From Colocasia esculenta (taxonomy: Eukaryota > Streptophyta > Magnoliopsida > Alismatales > Araceae), in contig CM024760.1 in the NCBI GenBank assembly GCA_014218235.1, forward strand, positions 7,916,049 to 7,980,048: DNA of 64,000 nt, written 5' to 3'. The number at the start of each line of letters is the position of its first letter. The stretch's first letter is position 1. Position numbers and translations under genes: made by a program. Of this stretch, positions 35,542 through 46,203 are shown one piece after another. A model generated the notes under the pieces. It had not been told where the DNA came from, ran no database searches, and was given only the letters and a program-made list of their open reading frames with translations.

Positions 35542-36232
35542 GAGAGCCAAATTTTCTTTCAACACGGTACTCATGTCGCCTCACATTGAAAACATGATAA
35601 ATAGTCTCCAATATCAAATGGCACCTTCATTTTCCCAAGATTAAAACAATGGTGTGGTTGCTGTCATGTAATATGAAGAATGAATAAATCGAAATATATA
35701 ATTGTCGTCTTAGCTTGTTCGTAATCTGTGGTATATATAACATGAAAAACCCATCGTCATGCATCTTGGTTTGGTGGAGGACAGACTCCAAAAATTCAAA
35801 ACTAATGGGCCATCTTCTGTGACACCACATGGGAACAGTCCTATCGGATCCGTACGTTAATGGATCGAGATTCCTGGGGGCTGTTAAGTTGGCCGATCGC
35901 CGATTGTTTCCTTACTCTTCATTAAACTAACGATGTACGTGGCAGCATGTTTCAGACTCTGGCTACGTACGTACGTTAATATGAGAACAGCACTAATGAC
36001 TACTGCGTCCTCCTTCCCTTGGCTCCTCTTCCTGCCATGAACGTCCAACAAAGTTGTCGATCGGTGCAGATTGCCTCTGTCGAGTGGAGGGATGTACGTC
36101 CTTCCAATCTGCTCATCTAGCAAACTAATTAATCTAAACTTTTACTGCATGCGGCATCTGAAGAAGCGGGACCATGCATGTTCCAGGCCAAAAAGAAGAG
36201 AAGAAAAAATAGAACACTTCCATCTTCAGGTC
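35542..36232. other. Upstream region of Kunitz gene 2, no gene seen
   Basis: Unique-looking sequence with short ACGTACGT words (36300-36330 and 35965). No coding region or known repeat is recognised; it may hold promoter elements of the gene at 36350. Confidence 0.5.
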
Positions 36233-36242
36233 CCTATAAATT
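36233..36242 (+). promoter_or_regulatory. TATA box of Kunitz gene 2
   Basis: CTATAAATTA lies about 110 bases before the ATG at 36350, a normal spacing for a short 5' leader. Confidence 0.65.
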
Positions 36243-36349
36243 AATGCTCTCATACACCAGGTGAGCAGAGACACACCGCACACACCCAGTGCCCACCTCT
36301 CCCTTCTCAACAGCTATACGTACGTTACGTACATCGGCTCACACACAAC

Positions 36350-37024
36350 ATGAGGCCTGCAGCCTTCCTTTTCCTCCTTCTGTCGTGCGCCCTCGTCTGC
36401 TCCCCCCATGCAGTGGCCGGTGATAACCCCGTCCGCGACACAAAGGGCAACCCCCTCCGCCGTGGAGATCCATACTACGTGCTCCCCGTCAACTACGGCG
36501 ACGGCGTCAACGTGGGATCGATCGGTGGAGCGGATTCGCCGTGCCCCAGGGATGTGTGGCTCAGACCAGGACCCCCATCCGAGCCCGTCATGTTCTTCCC
36601 CAACGACACCGCCCACGGCCGTTCCGTCCTCCTCGAGGAGCTCCTGCTCGTCATGTTCGCCGAGCTGCTGCCGTGCCCGGGATCCACCCTGTGGACGGTG
36701 AACGACACGACAGGGTACGTCACCACCAGCGGCGTGAGCCCCTCCGCGTCCGACAGTAGCTACAACTACTACGGCTTCTTCAGGATTGGCAGCTACGAGG
36801 TCCTCGGCCCCGACCACTACCGGCTCTACTCCTGTCCCACCCCGATCGCCGAGCGCCCCTGCAGCACCATCGGGGCGACGCCGGTGGGGGGCGTGAAGCG
36901 GTTCACCTTCCCCTTGGTCGTGCAGTTCGAGAAGGTCCCTGCGGAAAGCCTCGGAAAGATGCCGAAGAAGCTCCTGATGGCTCCCACTGCAGAATATATA
37001 CTTCATATGGATCGTGCTGTTTAG
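36350..37024 (+). CDS. Kunitz-type (STI family) protease inhibitor 2
   Basis: Secreted beta-trefoil inhibitor, single exon, 224 residues. The signal peptide is about residues 1-23 (MRPAAFLFLLLSCALVCSPH). The signature region NPVRDTKGNPLRRGDPYYVL at 26-45 keeps the D-x-x-G and YY pattern, though Arg-Asp replaces the usual Leu-Asp. Cysteines 65, 109, 162 and 171 match the four of the family. The likely P1 residue by alignment is Arg91 in MFFPNDTAHGRSVLLEE, which suggests trypsin-like targets (inference). After the normal end VQFEKVPAES there is a 24-residue tail, LGKMPKKLLM to the stop, absent from the other two. The tail may be a read-on after loss of an original stop. The gene stands head-to-head with the gene at 33535-34137. 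Confidence 0.95.
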   Translation: MRPAAFLFLLLSCALVCSPHAVAGDNPVRDTKGNPLRRGDPYYVLPVNYGDGVNVGSIGGADSPCPRDVWLRPGPPSEPVMFFPNDTAHGRSVLLEELLLVMFAELLPCPGSTLWTVNDTTGYVTTSGVSPSASDSSYNYYGFFRIGSYEVLGPDHYRLYSCPTPIAERPCSTIGATPVGGVKRFTFPLVVQFEKVPAESLGKMPKKLLMAPTAEYILHMDRAV

Positions 37025-37372
37025 AACGCAGCTAGCTGGTAAACAAGAGCAAATAAGGGGAGGGATTGCTTGGACTGCCTGGTTGCAGCTAGCCAGTACC
37101 AAGCCCGTGAGTTGTGGTTAATGCTGGTGTTATATCCTTGTGTGAGATTGGCATAGTTAAGTTTAGTTCTGTCTTTACAAATAAGATATGTTCTTCTTCA
37201 TTTAATTAAGATCGCCTTTTCTTTTCTTTTAAGAAAGAGGGCAAAATATCAATAAGGGACAGTATATCTCTTTGAGGCAATTGAAATTTTACATAGTTTC
37301 ATTGGTGCCATCTATAGAAAACTAAATAAGAGATCATATATATATATATATATATATATATAGATATATATA

Positions 37373-37403
<31 letters not shown>

Positions 37404-37777
37404 TGTCCGAACACCTTGTCTTTACTAATTAAAAACATTGTGTGGAGATAATTTAGAGTTCTTCTTAGTGTGCCAGAGAGGGCTGAAAGGGGAGGATCCA
37501 CGCGGCACACCTCCAGTGAATGTGTTGTGTCTCATCGTATATTTTGTGTCGCGAACAGGTTTATCACACGAAAAAATAGTCAAAATAAGTACGTGTTTAT
37601 AGTAGTTTTTCTTTCAAAAGAGTCTTTTTTTTCTATATATTATATATATATATATATTGAAATTTCACGCATGCAGCTTGAGGACAATATCTTTTTAAGA
37701 GACGAGTTATCATTGCCATGGCTGCCTTGCAGACCATGAGAGCATGATCCAACGTTCATGCTTAACGTGTTGCGCAT
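37025..37777. other. 3' flank of Kunitz gene 2 with TA microsatellites
   Basis: AATAAGATATG near 37180 may serve as poly(A) signal. (TA)n tracts lie at 37338-37401 and 37636-37657. No gene is seen. Confidence 0.5.
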
Positions 37778-37963
37778 AGTGGCGGACCCTTCTTATAGTC
37801 AGTGGGGTCACGTGACTCCACTGACTTGGAAGATGTGTTTTAAAAGAAGTAAAAATTCTTCATGTTATTTATGTGTGCAAATGAAATGTGACCCCACTGA
37901 ATTTAAGAGTGACCCTCTTAAATTTAAATGACCCCACTGAACTAATTTTCAGGATCCGCCACT
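37778..37963. mobile_element. MITE-like element with AGTGGCGGA ends
   Basis: It begins AGTGGCGGACCC and ends GGATCCGCCACT, a 12-base imperfect inverted repeat. Inside, GTCAGTGGGGTCAC pairs with GTGACCCCACTGAA. I find no clear target duplication, so class and exact ends are uncertain. Confidence 0.55.
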
Positions 37964-39384
37964 AATGGCGCGCACTTGCACCAGGGAATCGCGTTACTAG
38001 AGTTTGTCTGTTCTTTGAGATCAAGTGGGTTCGTGACCTATTTGGGCGGGTCTTTAGGGCCCAACTTTAGTACTGTAGTGAGCCCAACTTCGACTCTATT
38101 TCGAGTTCGGATTGGGCCACTCGATGCCCCGCCAAAACCGTCATCATCAAAAGGCTCCTGTGCCTTAAACCATAAACTACAACTACAAGTGACAATGTGG
38201 GACTTGGGACGTTAGCTCAACTTAAAAAAAGAGGTCACGTAGGGCCCTCTCTTTTGATGTAATTAAGATTATAAACGAATCCATACATTCGACAAGTAAC
38301 TTGAGTTCGGTTCTAATATTATTTAAATTTAAGTTGTTTAACAACATAAATAAGTCAAATTCAAATAAAATTTTAAACTTGTTTCATAGAGTCATGTGTG
38401 AGCAAAAAAATTGCTCGACTCATTTAATGAATATGTTGTTTTGATTTTTTATTTATAATTATAAATATATATATATATTAAATATTTAAATATTATATTA
38501 AAATAGTCCAACTAAGTAATCTATCAAGGCTTCAGATTGAAATTTAAATAAGATAAATTTTGATTTTATGTATATACATACATACATGCATACACCACAT
38601 ATAAATATATATATACATATAATTCATAAATTAATTGGACTTGTTAAAAGATTGGTTAAGGACTCGAGTTCAAGAATATTTAAAGGAATCAAATTTAAAT
38701 AATTATTTTAATATTCGATAAAATTTACACTCTGTCTTTAAACTGGATTAAAAATTAATAAAAAAATTTTGAATTCGACTCTACTTCCCTTTACACCGAA
38801 AGTGTCCCACTCGCTTTTGGATTTGGATAAGAACATGTGTCGGAGGCCACGTGCATTGTTGGTGGGCTTTAGATTTCTGATCTCATCATTCATCCACGTG
38901 CATTGCTGGCGGGAGCAAGATTTCCGATCTGATCCAACGGCAACGAAGCATGTTGTTTCCCCCACGTGCATTTCAGGTGGGCCCTACATTGCCGATCTGA
39001 TCCAACGGACGACGTGGCATGCCCACGATTGAGAGAATATTATCCTTACATTTTTAAATATATTTTTAACTTTTATCGACCAAGATTGTGTCTATCTAAT
39101 AAAAAGTAAAAAAGATATTTAAAAATATAATTGACAAGTATAATAAACATTTCTTCTTCAGATCATTTGAATTTTTTTTTATTTTGTGTAGTACTTTGCT
39201 CTATATTTATCCAAGGCGCACTTCCTAAATGATGAGATTAATATACGTGAGTGCACGTTTTTTTTTTTGCGATTTTTTTTTACTAAGAGTGACGAGTCAT
39301 ATATATTAATATAAGATATGTTTCATGTGATAAATGTTAGTAGAGTATATGTATGTTTAAATGTGTGATAAATGTTATTCTTTA
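37964..39384. other. AT-rich intergenic sequence with G-box repeats
   Basis: No gene is seen. It contains a patch of imperfect repeats at 38845-39020 (listed separately), AT-rich low-complexity DNA at 38280-38760 and a TATATATA run at 38465. A broken plant-repeat character is likely, but no family is recognised. Confidence 0.45.
38845..39020. repeat. Three imperfect repeats with CACGTGCATT
   Basis: CCACGTGCATT starts at 38847, 38894 and 38962, each followed by a TGGTGGGC/CTGGCGGG/AGGTGGGC block and a GATCTGATCC-type block. CACGTG is the G-box core. Unit lengths are 47 and 68 bases, so it is a decayed tandem array. Confidence 0.65.
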
Positions 39385-39467
39385 TTTTTTTAAATAAATT
39401 TATTAAAATCTGTCCAAGAAAGAAAAGCAAAGGCCAGGCCACTAGCCTAAATCTCGGGTGTTTAATT
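39385..39467 (-). repeat. 3' end of a LINE (L1-type), left fragment
   Basis: Minus strand GCCTGGCCTTTGCTTTTC then CTTGGACAGATTTTAATAAA and an A-rich end resembles the 3' end of plant LINEs. It lies beyond the MULE from the LINE coding piece at 44839-45268. The final nine bases are one copy of the MULE target duplication. Confidence 0.55.
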
Positions 39468-39520
39468 GGGTTTTCTTTTAAAATAACACAGTTTTAAAAC
39501 TTTTTAAGGAAACTAACACG
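39468..39520 (+). repeat. Left terminal inverted repeat of the MULE
   Basis: Matches the reverse complement of 44777-44829 with four mismatches in 51 bases. Next to it is a palindrome (CTGCCGACTTGCAAGTCGGCAG at 39622-39643, of which 20 central bases are perfect) of the same type as at the right end. Confidence 0.92.
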
Positions 39521-40366
39521 CTAAAAATAAAATTTAGCAAACTAGCACACTTTTGACTGGTCAACTGGTCAAAAGCATTTTTTTAAAAAAAAAAGTAAAA
39601 CATGGCAAGTCGACAGCGCGCCTGCCGACTTGCAAGTCGGCAGCTGCGCTCTCGACTTGCACTTATTACCCCCACCCACCACTCCCACCCGTGACCCACC
39701 CACCCATTCCCTTCCCCGTTCCCCCTTCCCCCTTCCAAGCGGCGGACTTGCGCGTCGTTGTGCGAGGGAGGGCGGCGGCGTGCGACGACGAGGGAGGGCG
39801 GCGGCGACCCAGCGGCGGCGGCGATCGGAGGGGCAGCGATCGGGCGGTTTGGTCCCCCATTGCCCCCTGTTTTTTTATTGTCTTTTCCCTCCCCCTCCCT
39901 ACATTCTTACTTATTTGGTCCCCATGTCCCCTTCCTTGTCTCCGCATCTCCTTCCTTGTCCCCACATCTCATGTCTCCTTCTTTTGATGTCTCCTTCCTT
40001 CGGTCCCCACCTTCTCTCCCCAAATCTTCACATCTCCTCACCAAGTGCAACCCCACCTCCTTCCACATCTCCCATGCACTCGACCGAGCCCTCCCCCAAC
40101 GGTTCCACATTGTCCCTCTTTTGGTTAAGATAATTTTTTAAATTTATATTAAAATATTGCAATGATTTTGTGTGGAAGATTCTTGAAATTTTAATGTGAA
40201 AATATTTGTTATTGCGATGATTTAGGTATTATAATTTTGTTATTTATTTTTTGCATTGTGATCTTTATTGAATTCTTTATTATTTAAAAAATTGAAATTG
40301 AAAAATATTAATAAGATTAGTTTATTTATTATGATTTTGCAGGTGTGACATCTATTAAATAATAAG
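39521..40366 (+). other. MULE left subterminal and promoter region
   Basis: Contains the AAGTCGGCAG palindromes, a CCCTTCCCC-rich pyrimidine tract (39665-40130) and a patch of GCGGCGGCG at 39735-39835. No coding region is supported. The last bases before 40367 could be a 5' leader or intron end (TTTGCAG at 40335). Confidence 0.55.
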
Positions 40367-42017
40367 ATGTCATCTACAAATGTTTTTATGGTCATTCTAT
40401 ATAATGGAAGATTTTCTAAAAATGGTAGAATGGCTATATACGAGGGAGGTAAAACAATCATTAGGGTATCTTCACGTTGTTCGTTCAATGAATTCAAGAG
40501 TGCAATTTATCGTGCAACAAAGATTAATCCTCTTGAGTATGAGTTGAAAATTCATGTGAAAGTACCAAATAATGATGGTTTTGTATTGAAGTTGATGATG
40601 AAGAAAAATGTTCTATAATGCTAGAGTTGTGTGTCTCTGCACCATTGACTGTCTTTGTAGAAAAAATGACACAGAATGCGGCATTAGACTAAACATCTTC
40701 ACTGACAATATCAATGGGTTATGAAGTACCCACACGTCCAGTTAGGACGACAATATTAAATTCTCAATCGGATGTGATCCCATGTACACCGACACATGCG
40801 ATGGATAATTTGGACATTAATGTGTGTCTTCCTTCAGATGATCAAAGAGATGTACACCCTTCGTAAGTGTTATATCATAGTATAAATTGTATTTTTGTTA
40901 ATTTAGTCTGATACTAAAAATTTTACAAATATTTGTTCACTGTAGTAGGTCTCATCGTGAAGGAAGTATGAACCAGTTGTTAAGTTTCTCATCTAGTTAC
41001 CCGTGGTCTGCTATGAATGAGGCTGGACCAAGTCACAATGTCAATGAAAATTTTGAGTTGCACGATGCTCCACAGATGAATGATGAAGTCTTAGAAAATA
41101 GTGAGAGTGATGGTGATGATGATAATGAGGATATTCAAAGCTTATCTGACAATGATGTGAATGATGATACAAATGTCAATAGACCCATGACTGATAGTTT
41201 GCATGTTGTAAATGAATGTGTCTCACGAGATATGACAAATTGGGTAGGTAATGTCGTAGCTAATGAATACTTTATTGAGAATGAAGAGACAGAATGGATG
41301 CATACAACAAATGTTCAAGTGGATAATTTGAATGTGTATAACATACAGTCAAATGAAGAACTTCATGTTGGAGATTTGTTTGTCAGTAAAGAAGATTTGA
41401 TGACCAAAATATCTCTATGGTCGGTCAAACGAAATGTCCAATTTCGTACCGATCGATCGAGTTCTAAGATTTTAACGTTGATTTGTTATGCAAAATCTCA
41501 ATGTCAATGGCGTCTACATGCTTGTTGTAGTAAAAGAGCCAGAAGAGCATGGAAAATTACAAGTTATGAGTCGCATCATTCATGTCACACCCCTATTGAA
41601 AATCAAAGACACCGACAATTGACATCGTCGGTAATATCAAGATTGATCCTTCCGGTTGTACGTGACCGTCTTGACATTCGACAAAAGGAAATTAGAGATC
41701 TTGTGTCACTATCTTACCATGGCAGTATCTCTTACATTAAAGCTTGGGACAGCCGGAGAAAAATATTCTCACAAATATTCGGAGATTGGGAATCATCATA
41801 CACAAATCTTCTTAGATATATGGAGGCTGTAAAAAGAAGCATGCCTGGTACAATGTACAGTTTTAAAGTTGAGGACAATGAAACAAGTAGAAATGCTCAT
41901 GTTGAATTGTGTAAATGTCATGATTACTTGTATTGCTATTTTCTAATGTATTTCATGATGATTTGTATAGTGTGGTACATATTTATTTGGTGCATCGCAC
42001 ATACTGGGGTTGGATGA
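40367..42017 (+). pseudogene. MURA-type transposase N-terminal region (DNA-binding domain), no catalytic core
   Basis: An opening exon at 40367-40618 (MSSTNVFMVILYNGRF, ISRVSSRC-like, NPLEYELKIHV) resembles the leader of MURA-type proteins. It is followed by a one-base shift near 40595, after which VDDEEKCSIMLELCVSAPL is readable. After an intron-like gap (40865-40946), 40968-41960 reads an acidic region, then LHVGDLFVSKEDLMTKISLW, NVQFRTDRSSSKILTLICYA, CQWRLHACC and WKITSYESHHSC, the MuDR DNA-binding domain. Next come VRDRLDIRQKEIRDLV, YIKAWDSRRKIFSQIFGDWE and RYMEAVKRSMPGTMYSF. The expected DDE catalytic domain, which should follow, is missing; the frame becomes hydrophobic and ends at 42017. 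Confidence 0.88.
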
Positions 42018-44119
42018 TTGGAAGCCCACAGATTCACGTGTACATACTTTAATTCGTCGAGCTGGTTTTAACATTGTCAGTAAATGTTCATGGGTAAAAT
42101 TGGATCGGCCATTACTTACAACATTGGCCGATAGATGGCGTCCAAAAACAAATACTTTTCACTTTCCCCTTGGTGAAATGACAATTACATTACAGGATGT
42201 ATCATGCATTTTAGGTACAAGTTCTAACTTGTTATACATTCATGTTACTTGTTATACATTCATTCTTTTGAGAGATTTTATTTATGTTGTAGGATTACGA
42301 ATTGATGGAGAACCTGTAGTTGCGGCCCCACAGGTTCCTGACAGATGGCCATCATATTTAGAAATGTGTCAAGAGTTACTTGGTATCGACATCTTAAATT
42401 TGAATGTTTTGGGTCAATATAAATCATGTTTGCAAATGGTATTTTTGCGAGATACCTTCTCTCAAATGAATTTGCAAGCACATAATATGCACATTGTCCG
42501 TTGTTATACCCGAGCATATGTGATGTATTTACTGGGTAAAGTTTTATTACCGGACACATCAGGAAATGAGATCCATGTACAGTACTTAGGATTTTTGGAG
42601 GATTTCAATGATTGTGGAAAATTGTCTTGGGGGAGTGCTGTATTGGCATATCTCTATCGTCAATTGACTTGGGCAGCATTGAAAAAAAAGAGAAAATGAA
42701 TAGGAGGATGTCTACATTTACTACAGGTACTTGCATTGGGTGATAGAAATGTTAGTTCTCTTTTCTTATATATATGTTAACTATAATTAACATGCATGTC
42801 TTTGTGTCTTTGTATAGTTGTGGTGTTGGGAAAGAATGCATGTGGCATGGCCAATCCCTAGACCACTATTAAATCCACAACGAGATGTATGTTTTGGCGC
42901 GAGGTAAGTTTGTTATATATTATGAATAATTTTATTATAAATTCTCTCATAATTATATAATCATTCACATTTCTTGACTTTAGGTGGCATAGAAGATTAA
43001 CGTGAGAGGCGCCAAATCGTACTTGGGAATTCTATAGGAATGAGTTTGATGTCATTGAGGAAAGTCAGGTGATGAGAAGATGAATGAAGTATATAATATT
43101 AGAAAATTTCAGTGTTACTTATCACATATTTTTTGTTTAGATTATTTGGGAGCCGTATGTTCTGGAAGATTTAGCGCGTGTTGCTGCAATTTGTAGAGAG
43201 AGTTCAGAACTATGGCGGGCACATATACCCATGTTTTGTATGGCTGTTATGGAGGTGCATATGCCCGAGAGAGTATGGCACCAATTTGGTGCTCCTCAAA
43301 TAATACCACCTGCACCGGAACGATATGATCGTAAAGATGGTCGTGGACATGCTAGGGAAAATTGGTTGTTATATCATGCTAGAAATATTGAAAGGTGGAA
43401 TGACCGTGCAGACAGTATTCTGGAACCTCCACCACAATAAGAAGATCAAAGTGAATGGCGTCAATGGTATGGGCAACAGTCAAATCTTTATTTGACACCA
43501 TTTTCGGAGGAGCCACCAACAGCGTATTGTCCGAGGGGTCCTATTGAGCGTGCATTAGTAAGTACTCATTAATTTTGTACTTTATAGCAAAATTTTGTTA
43601 TACTTAAATGTTCATTTATTTGTAGGTAGATGTAACATTCCGCACAAGAGAATTGTTGATAACAAATCCGAAAGCATCTTATTTGGATGTGAAGAGTGAG
43701 ATTTTAAAACTCCAAGAAGACACATTGAATAAGCTTCGGATAAAGATTCCAGAATATGAGCAACCTGCAATTCCATCTGGTGCGGAATATACTCCAGGAC
43801 AAAGCTCAGAGGTCCAAATACATGGGCAAATCCTTGGACATCAGAACCATGGTCAAATGTGTATGATGCTCAGTCTTGTGGCATTTCTCAAATGGATGTT
43901 CAAATGGGACAATGGACACAACATTCCGGTGTTTTAGATGTACTTACTCCAGTTCGTGTACCGACACCTCCACCACATATTATTGGCGGCTTACATATAC
44001 ATGATCAAGGCACTCAACTTACCCCGCATGTAGAAGAGGAAGATGAAGGCAACGATGAGACACAACGGCGAAAGATTAGAGCTCGAGGGAAACGTGTGCT
44101 AACAAAGAAGAAGCGTTGA
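42010..44119 (+). pseudogene. Plant mobile domain (MAIN-like, PMD) gene within the MULE, broken
   Basis: The plant mobile domain occurs in MAIN/MAIL proteins and in transposons. Exons read: 42010-42213 (GFNIVSKCSWVKLDRPLLTT, DRWRPKTNTFHFPLGEMTIT, LQDVSCILG); intron GTACAAG...TTGTAG; 42292-42699 (LRIDGEPVVAAPQVPDRWPS, then WGSAVLAYLYRQLTWAAL); 42727-42902 (LWCWERMHVAWPIPRP); 42985-43068 (YRNEFDVIEESQ); 43141-43560 (IIWEPYVLEDLARVAAIC, MEVHMPERVWHQFGAPQIIP); 43627-44119. In-frame TGA codons near 42697 and 43003 and TAA at 43438 interrupt it. The end RRKIRARGKRVLTKKKR is a basic nuclear-signal-like tail. It lies directly after the MURA-like region in the same direction. Confidence 0.87.
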
Positions 44120-44776
44120 TTTGTTGTGAACATGTTGTAAATATTTTGAGACAATGTAAATATTGAATGGTTAAATATGTACAATTTATTTTTATAATGT
44201 TATGAATGTTTGTGATTGTGCAAAGATTATGTTTCATGATATTATGAGTTGTATGTGATTGATTTGCATTATGTACAATTTATTATTATCATATTATGAA
44301 TGTTTGTGATTGTACAAAGATTATTGTTCATGATATTATGAGTTACAGGTGAAGTTACAGGTGATTGGTTTACATTGTCAAATTTTGATAATTTCTCTGC
44401 TTTTTTTTCCTTCCCATGACCAAAGACATCTTTTTTTTTTTCCTTCCAGCAATGAAGTTGGCCAAGGGCAGGCCGACTTGAGTCGGCCTGCCCTTGGCCA
44501 ACTTCGTTACTGGGTGGCGTTCCCCCTCCCGTCCTCTTTTTTTTTTTTTTCCCAGTATAGAAGTCGGCCAAGTCGGCCTGCCCTTGACCAACTTCTATAC
44601 TGGGTGGCGCGCTCCTCCCGTTTTTTAAATTTTAAACTTTCTTTTAAGAAGTCGTGAACGCGCCATCCGACTTACAAGTCGGATGGCGCCTTCCCAACTT
44701 CTTATTTTATTATTCTTTTGGGCCAGGCGCCCCGTCACGGGTGAAACTGTGCTACATTGCTTTTTTTTTTTTTTAA
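44120..44776 (+). other. MULE right subterminal region with GC-rich palindromes
   Basis: 44120-44360 contains two diverged copies of an AT-rich unit (ATGAATGTTTGTGATTGT at 44202 and 44297). 44454-44505 is a perfect palindrome with 25-base arms and a 2-base loop (arm begins GAAGTTGGCCAAGGGCAGG). 44562-44606 is a second one around AAGTCGGCC (CAGTATAGAAG ... CTTCTATACTG). 44662-44692 is a third (GCGCCATCCGACTT ... AAGTCGGATGGCGC). Confidence 0.85.
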
Positions 44777-44829
44777 GCTGTTACTTTACTTAAAAAGTTT
44801 TCAAACTATGTTATTTTAAAAGAAAACCC
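44777..44829 (-). repeat. Right terminal inverted repeat of the MULE
   Basis: Inverted copy of the left end; it ends AAAGAAAACCC at 44829 and is followed by the 9-bp TSD TGTTTAATT. Confidence 0.92.
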
Positions 44830-44838
44830 TGTTTAATT

Positions 44839-45268
44839 CTGCAGACCGGGTCGGTAATTAGCTACTTGGTTAGCGAACAATCCTGTGAAATTCGGGCTAA
44901 AGGTGTTGATTTGGTTTGGGAGCCAAAGATCTCTCCAAATATTGATGTCCAAGATGCCATTGCTCACTACCCATCTCGACCCTTTTTTCAGGTCTTCCCT
45001 CGCTGCCGATATTGCCAACCATATAAAAGAGCATAATTTTCTACATTTAATTAATTATCCAAATGTTTTGATTCTTTAAAATCATATTTGAAATAAGAAT
45101 AGTTCGACTTTAAAATTTTGAAAATATTATCAATTTATTCTCGATCTATCTTGATATCAAACGGTCCTAAAAATACTTGCCTCTAAGAATATCGCTCTAG
45201 GTTGCAGACGTGTTAAGGAATTGCCAAGCCAACTTTAGGATTGCAGCCCTATTCTGTGTTGCCACATT
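44839..45268 (-). pseudogene. LINE (L1-type) RT C-terminal fragment
   Basis: On the minus strand, just after the CACTA insertion point, the frame reads VATQNRAAILKLAWQFLN, then SDILRGKYF-like sequence. Further on, 45018-44833 reads KKGSRWVVSNGILDINIWRD and LWLPNQ. These are the NRALLLKW / RWRVGNG / IWKDPWLP-type segments found after the RT domain of plant LINEs. It continues the fragment at 51803-52005, from which it is separated by the Pack-CACTA. Several stops are present. Confidence 0.75.
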
Positions 45269-45490
45269 TACTACAAGAAAAAAACTGTATAGCGACAGAA
45301 TTTAGCGACGGACATTTATTAGCCGCGAATCTGTCGCTAAGTAGCGGCAACTTAGCGACAAACCTAGTTCTGTCGCTAAATAGAAATTCGGCGGTCGATT
45401 AGCGGCGGCAAAATGTTCGTCGCCATGTCTGTCGCTATTTAACAACGGATTAGCGACAGAAATTTGGTTGTCGCTATTCCGTCGCTAAAA
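45269..45490. repeat. Left end and subterminal GTCGCTA repeats of the Pack-CACTA
   Basis: The TIR is followed by at least ten TAGCGAC/GTCGCTA words in both orientations. These are presumed transposase-binding sites by analogy with En/Spm. Confidence 0.88.
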
Positions 45491-45903
45491 ATATATAATT
45501 CTACGCAACCAACATCCTTTTCCCCCTTCCCACGAAACCTTCTCCCCCATTTCCCTCTTCTTTTCTTCCCCCCTTCCTCCGCGATCGAGCCCATCGCCCC
45601 TGTCGTCGTTGCCCCATCGTCGAGCGAGCCCTCGCCCGTCGCCGTTGCCCCATCGTTGAGCGAGCCCTCGCCCGTCGCCGTTGCCCCGTCGCCAAGCACG
45701 CCGTCGTCATCTCCCCGTCGCCGAGCGCCCCGTTCCCGTCACCGAGCGCCCCGTCGTCGTCGCTCCATCGCCCCATCATCGTCACCGTCGCCCCCTCGTC
45801 GAGTGCCGTGGTCGCCCCCCTCACCGGTAAGTCTCTCTCCCTCTCTCCGTCGCCCCCTAGCCCCCACCCCCTTGCTCGTCGCCGTCGCCGTCCCCGTCAG
45901 GAT

Positions 45904-46046
45904 ATAAGGTCAGTAATGTCATGAGTGCACTCGAAGAAGCCCTTGGCGCTGGCTCCCCTGGCGTGGACGACACGCTCCGGGATGCGCTCCCGAGCGAAGT
46001 GAGCAACCTTCTCGATCATATGGTAGTCCTCCAGCAGAATGGGCCC
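45904..46046 (-). pseudogene. Captured catalase exon fragment, antisense
   Basis: On the minus strand an intron-end TTGCAG is followed by GPILLEDYHMIEKVAHFARE and RIPERVVHARGASAKGFFEC, then THDI. This is the highly conserved plant catalase N-terminal segment around the HARG motif, which contains the catalytic His (RVVHARG). Only about 47 residues are present; similarity fades after THDI toward 45904. It has no start, no rest of the enzyme and is oriented against the other captured fragments. It cannot make catalase, but antisense transcription through it could pair with catalase mRNA (inference). Confidence 0.9.
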
Positions 46047-46203
46047 TGCAAGACCAAGCAGTTGTTAAGATCAGGAGACCCATTAAACTACATATCATCG
46101 GATTCTGGGGAAGGAAAAAGTGGTCCTCTGTTTTGTTTTAGATGCAACAGGTTGTCTATTTTTGTTGTCACTCAAGTTCTTTCTTTCGGAATTTTGATTG
46201 CAG

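Larger units (their letters stand above)
39468..44829 (+). mobile_element. Mutator-like element (MULE) with perfect 9-bp TSD TGTTTAATT
   Basis: A 5362-bp element with terminal inverted repeats starting GGGTTTTCTTTTAAAATAAC. 47 of the first 51 bases match between the ends. Flanking 9-bp duplications TGTTTAATT (39459-39467 and 44830-44838) are identical; a 9-bp TSD is diagnostic of Mutator. It carries a MURA-type N-terminal gene region and a plant mobile domain, and GC-rich palindromes near each end. It sits inside a minus-strand LINE. The perfect TSD suggests recent insertion, although the genes have stops. Confidence 0.95.
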
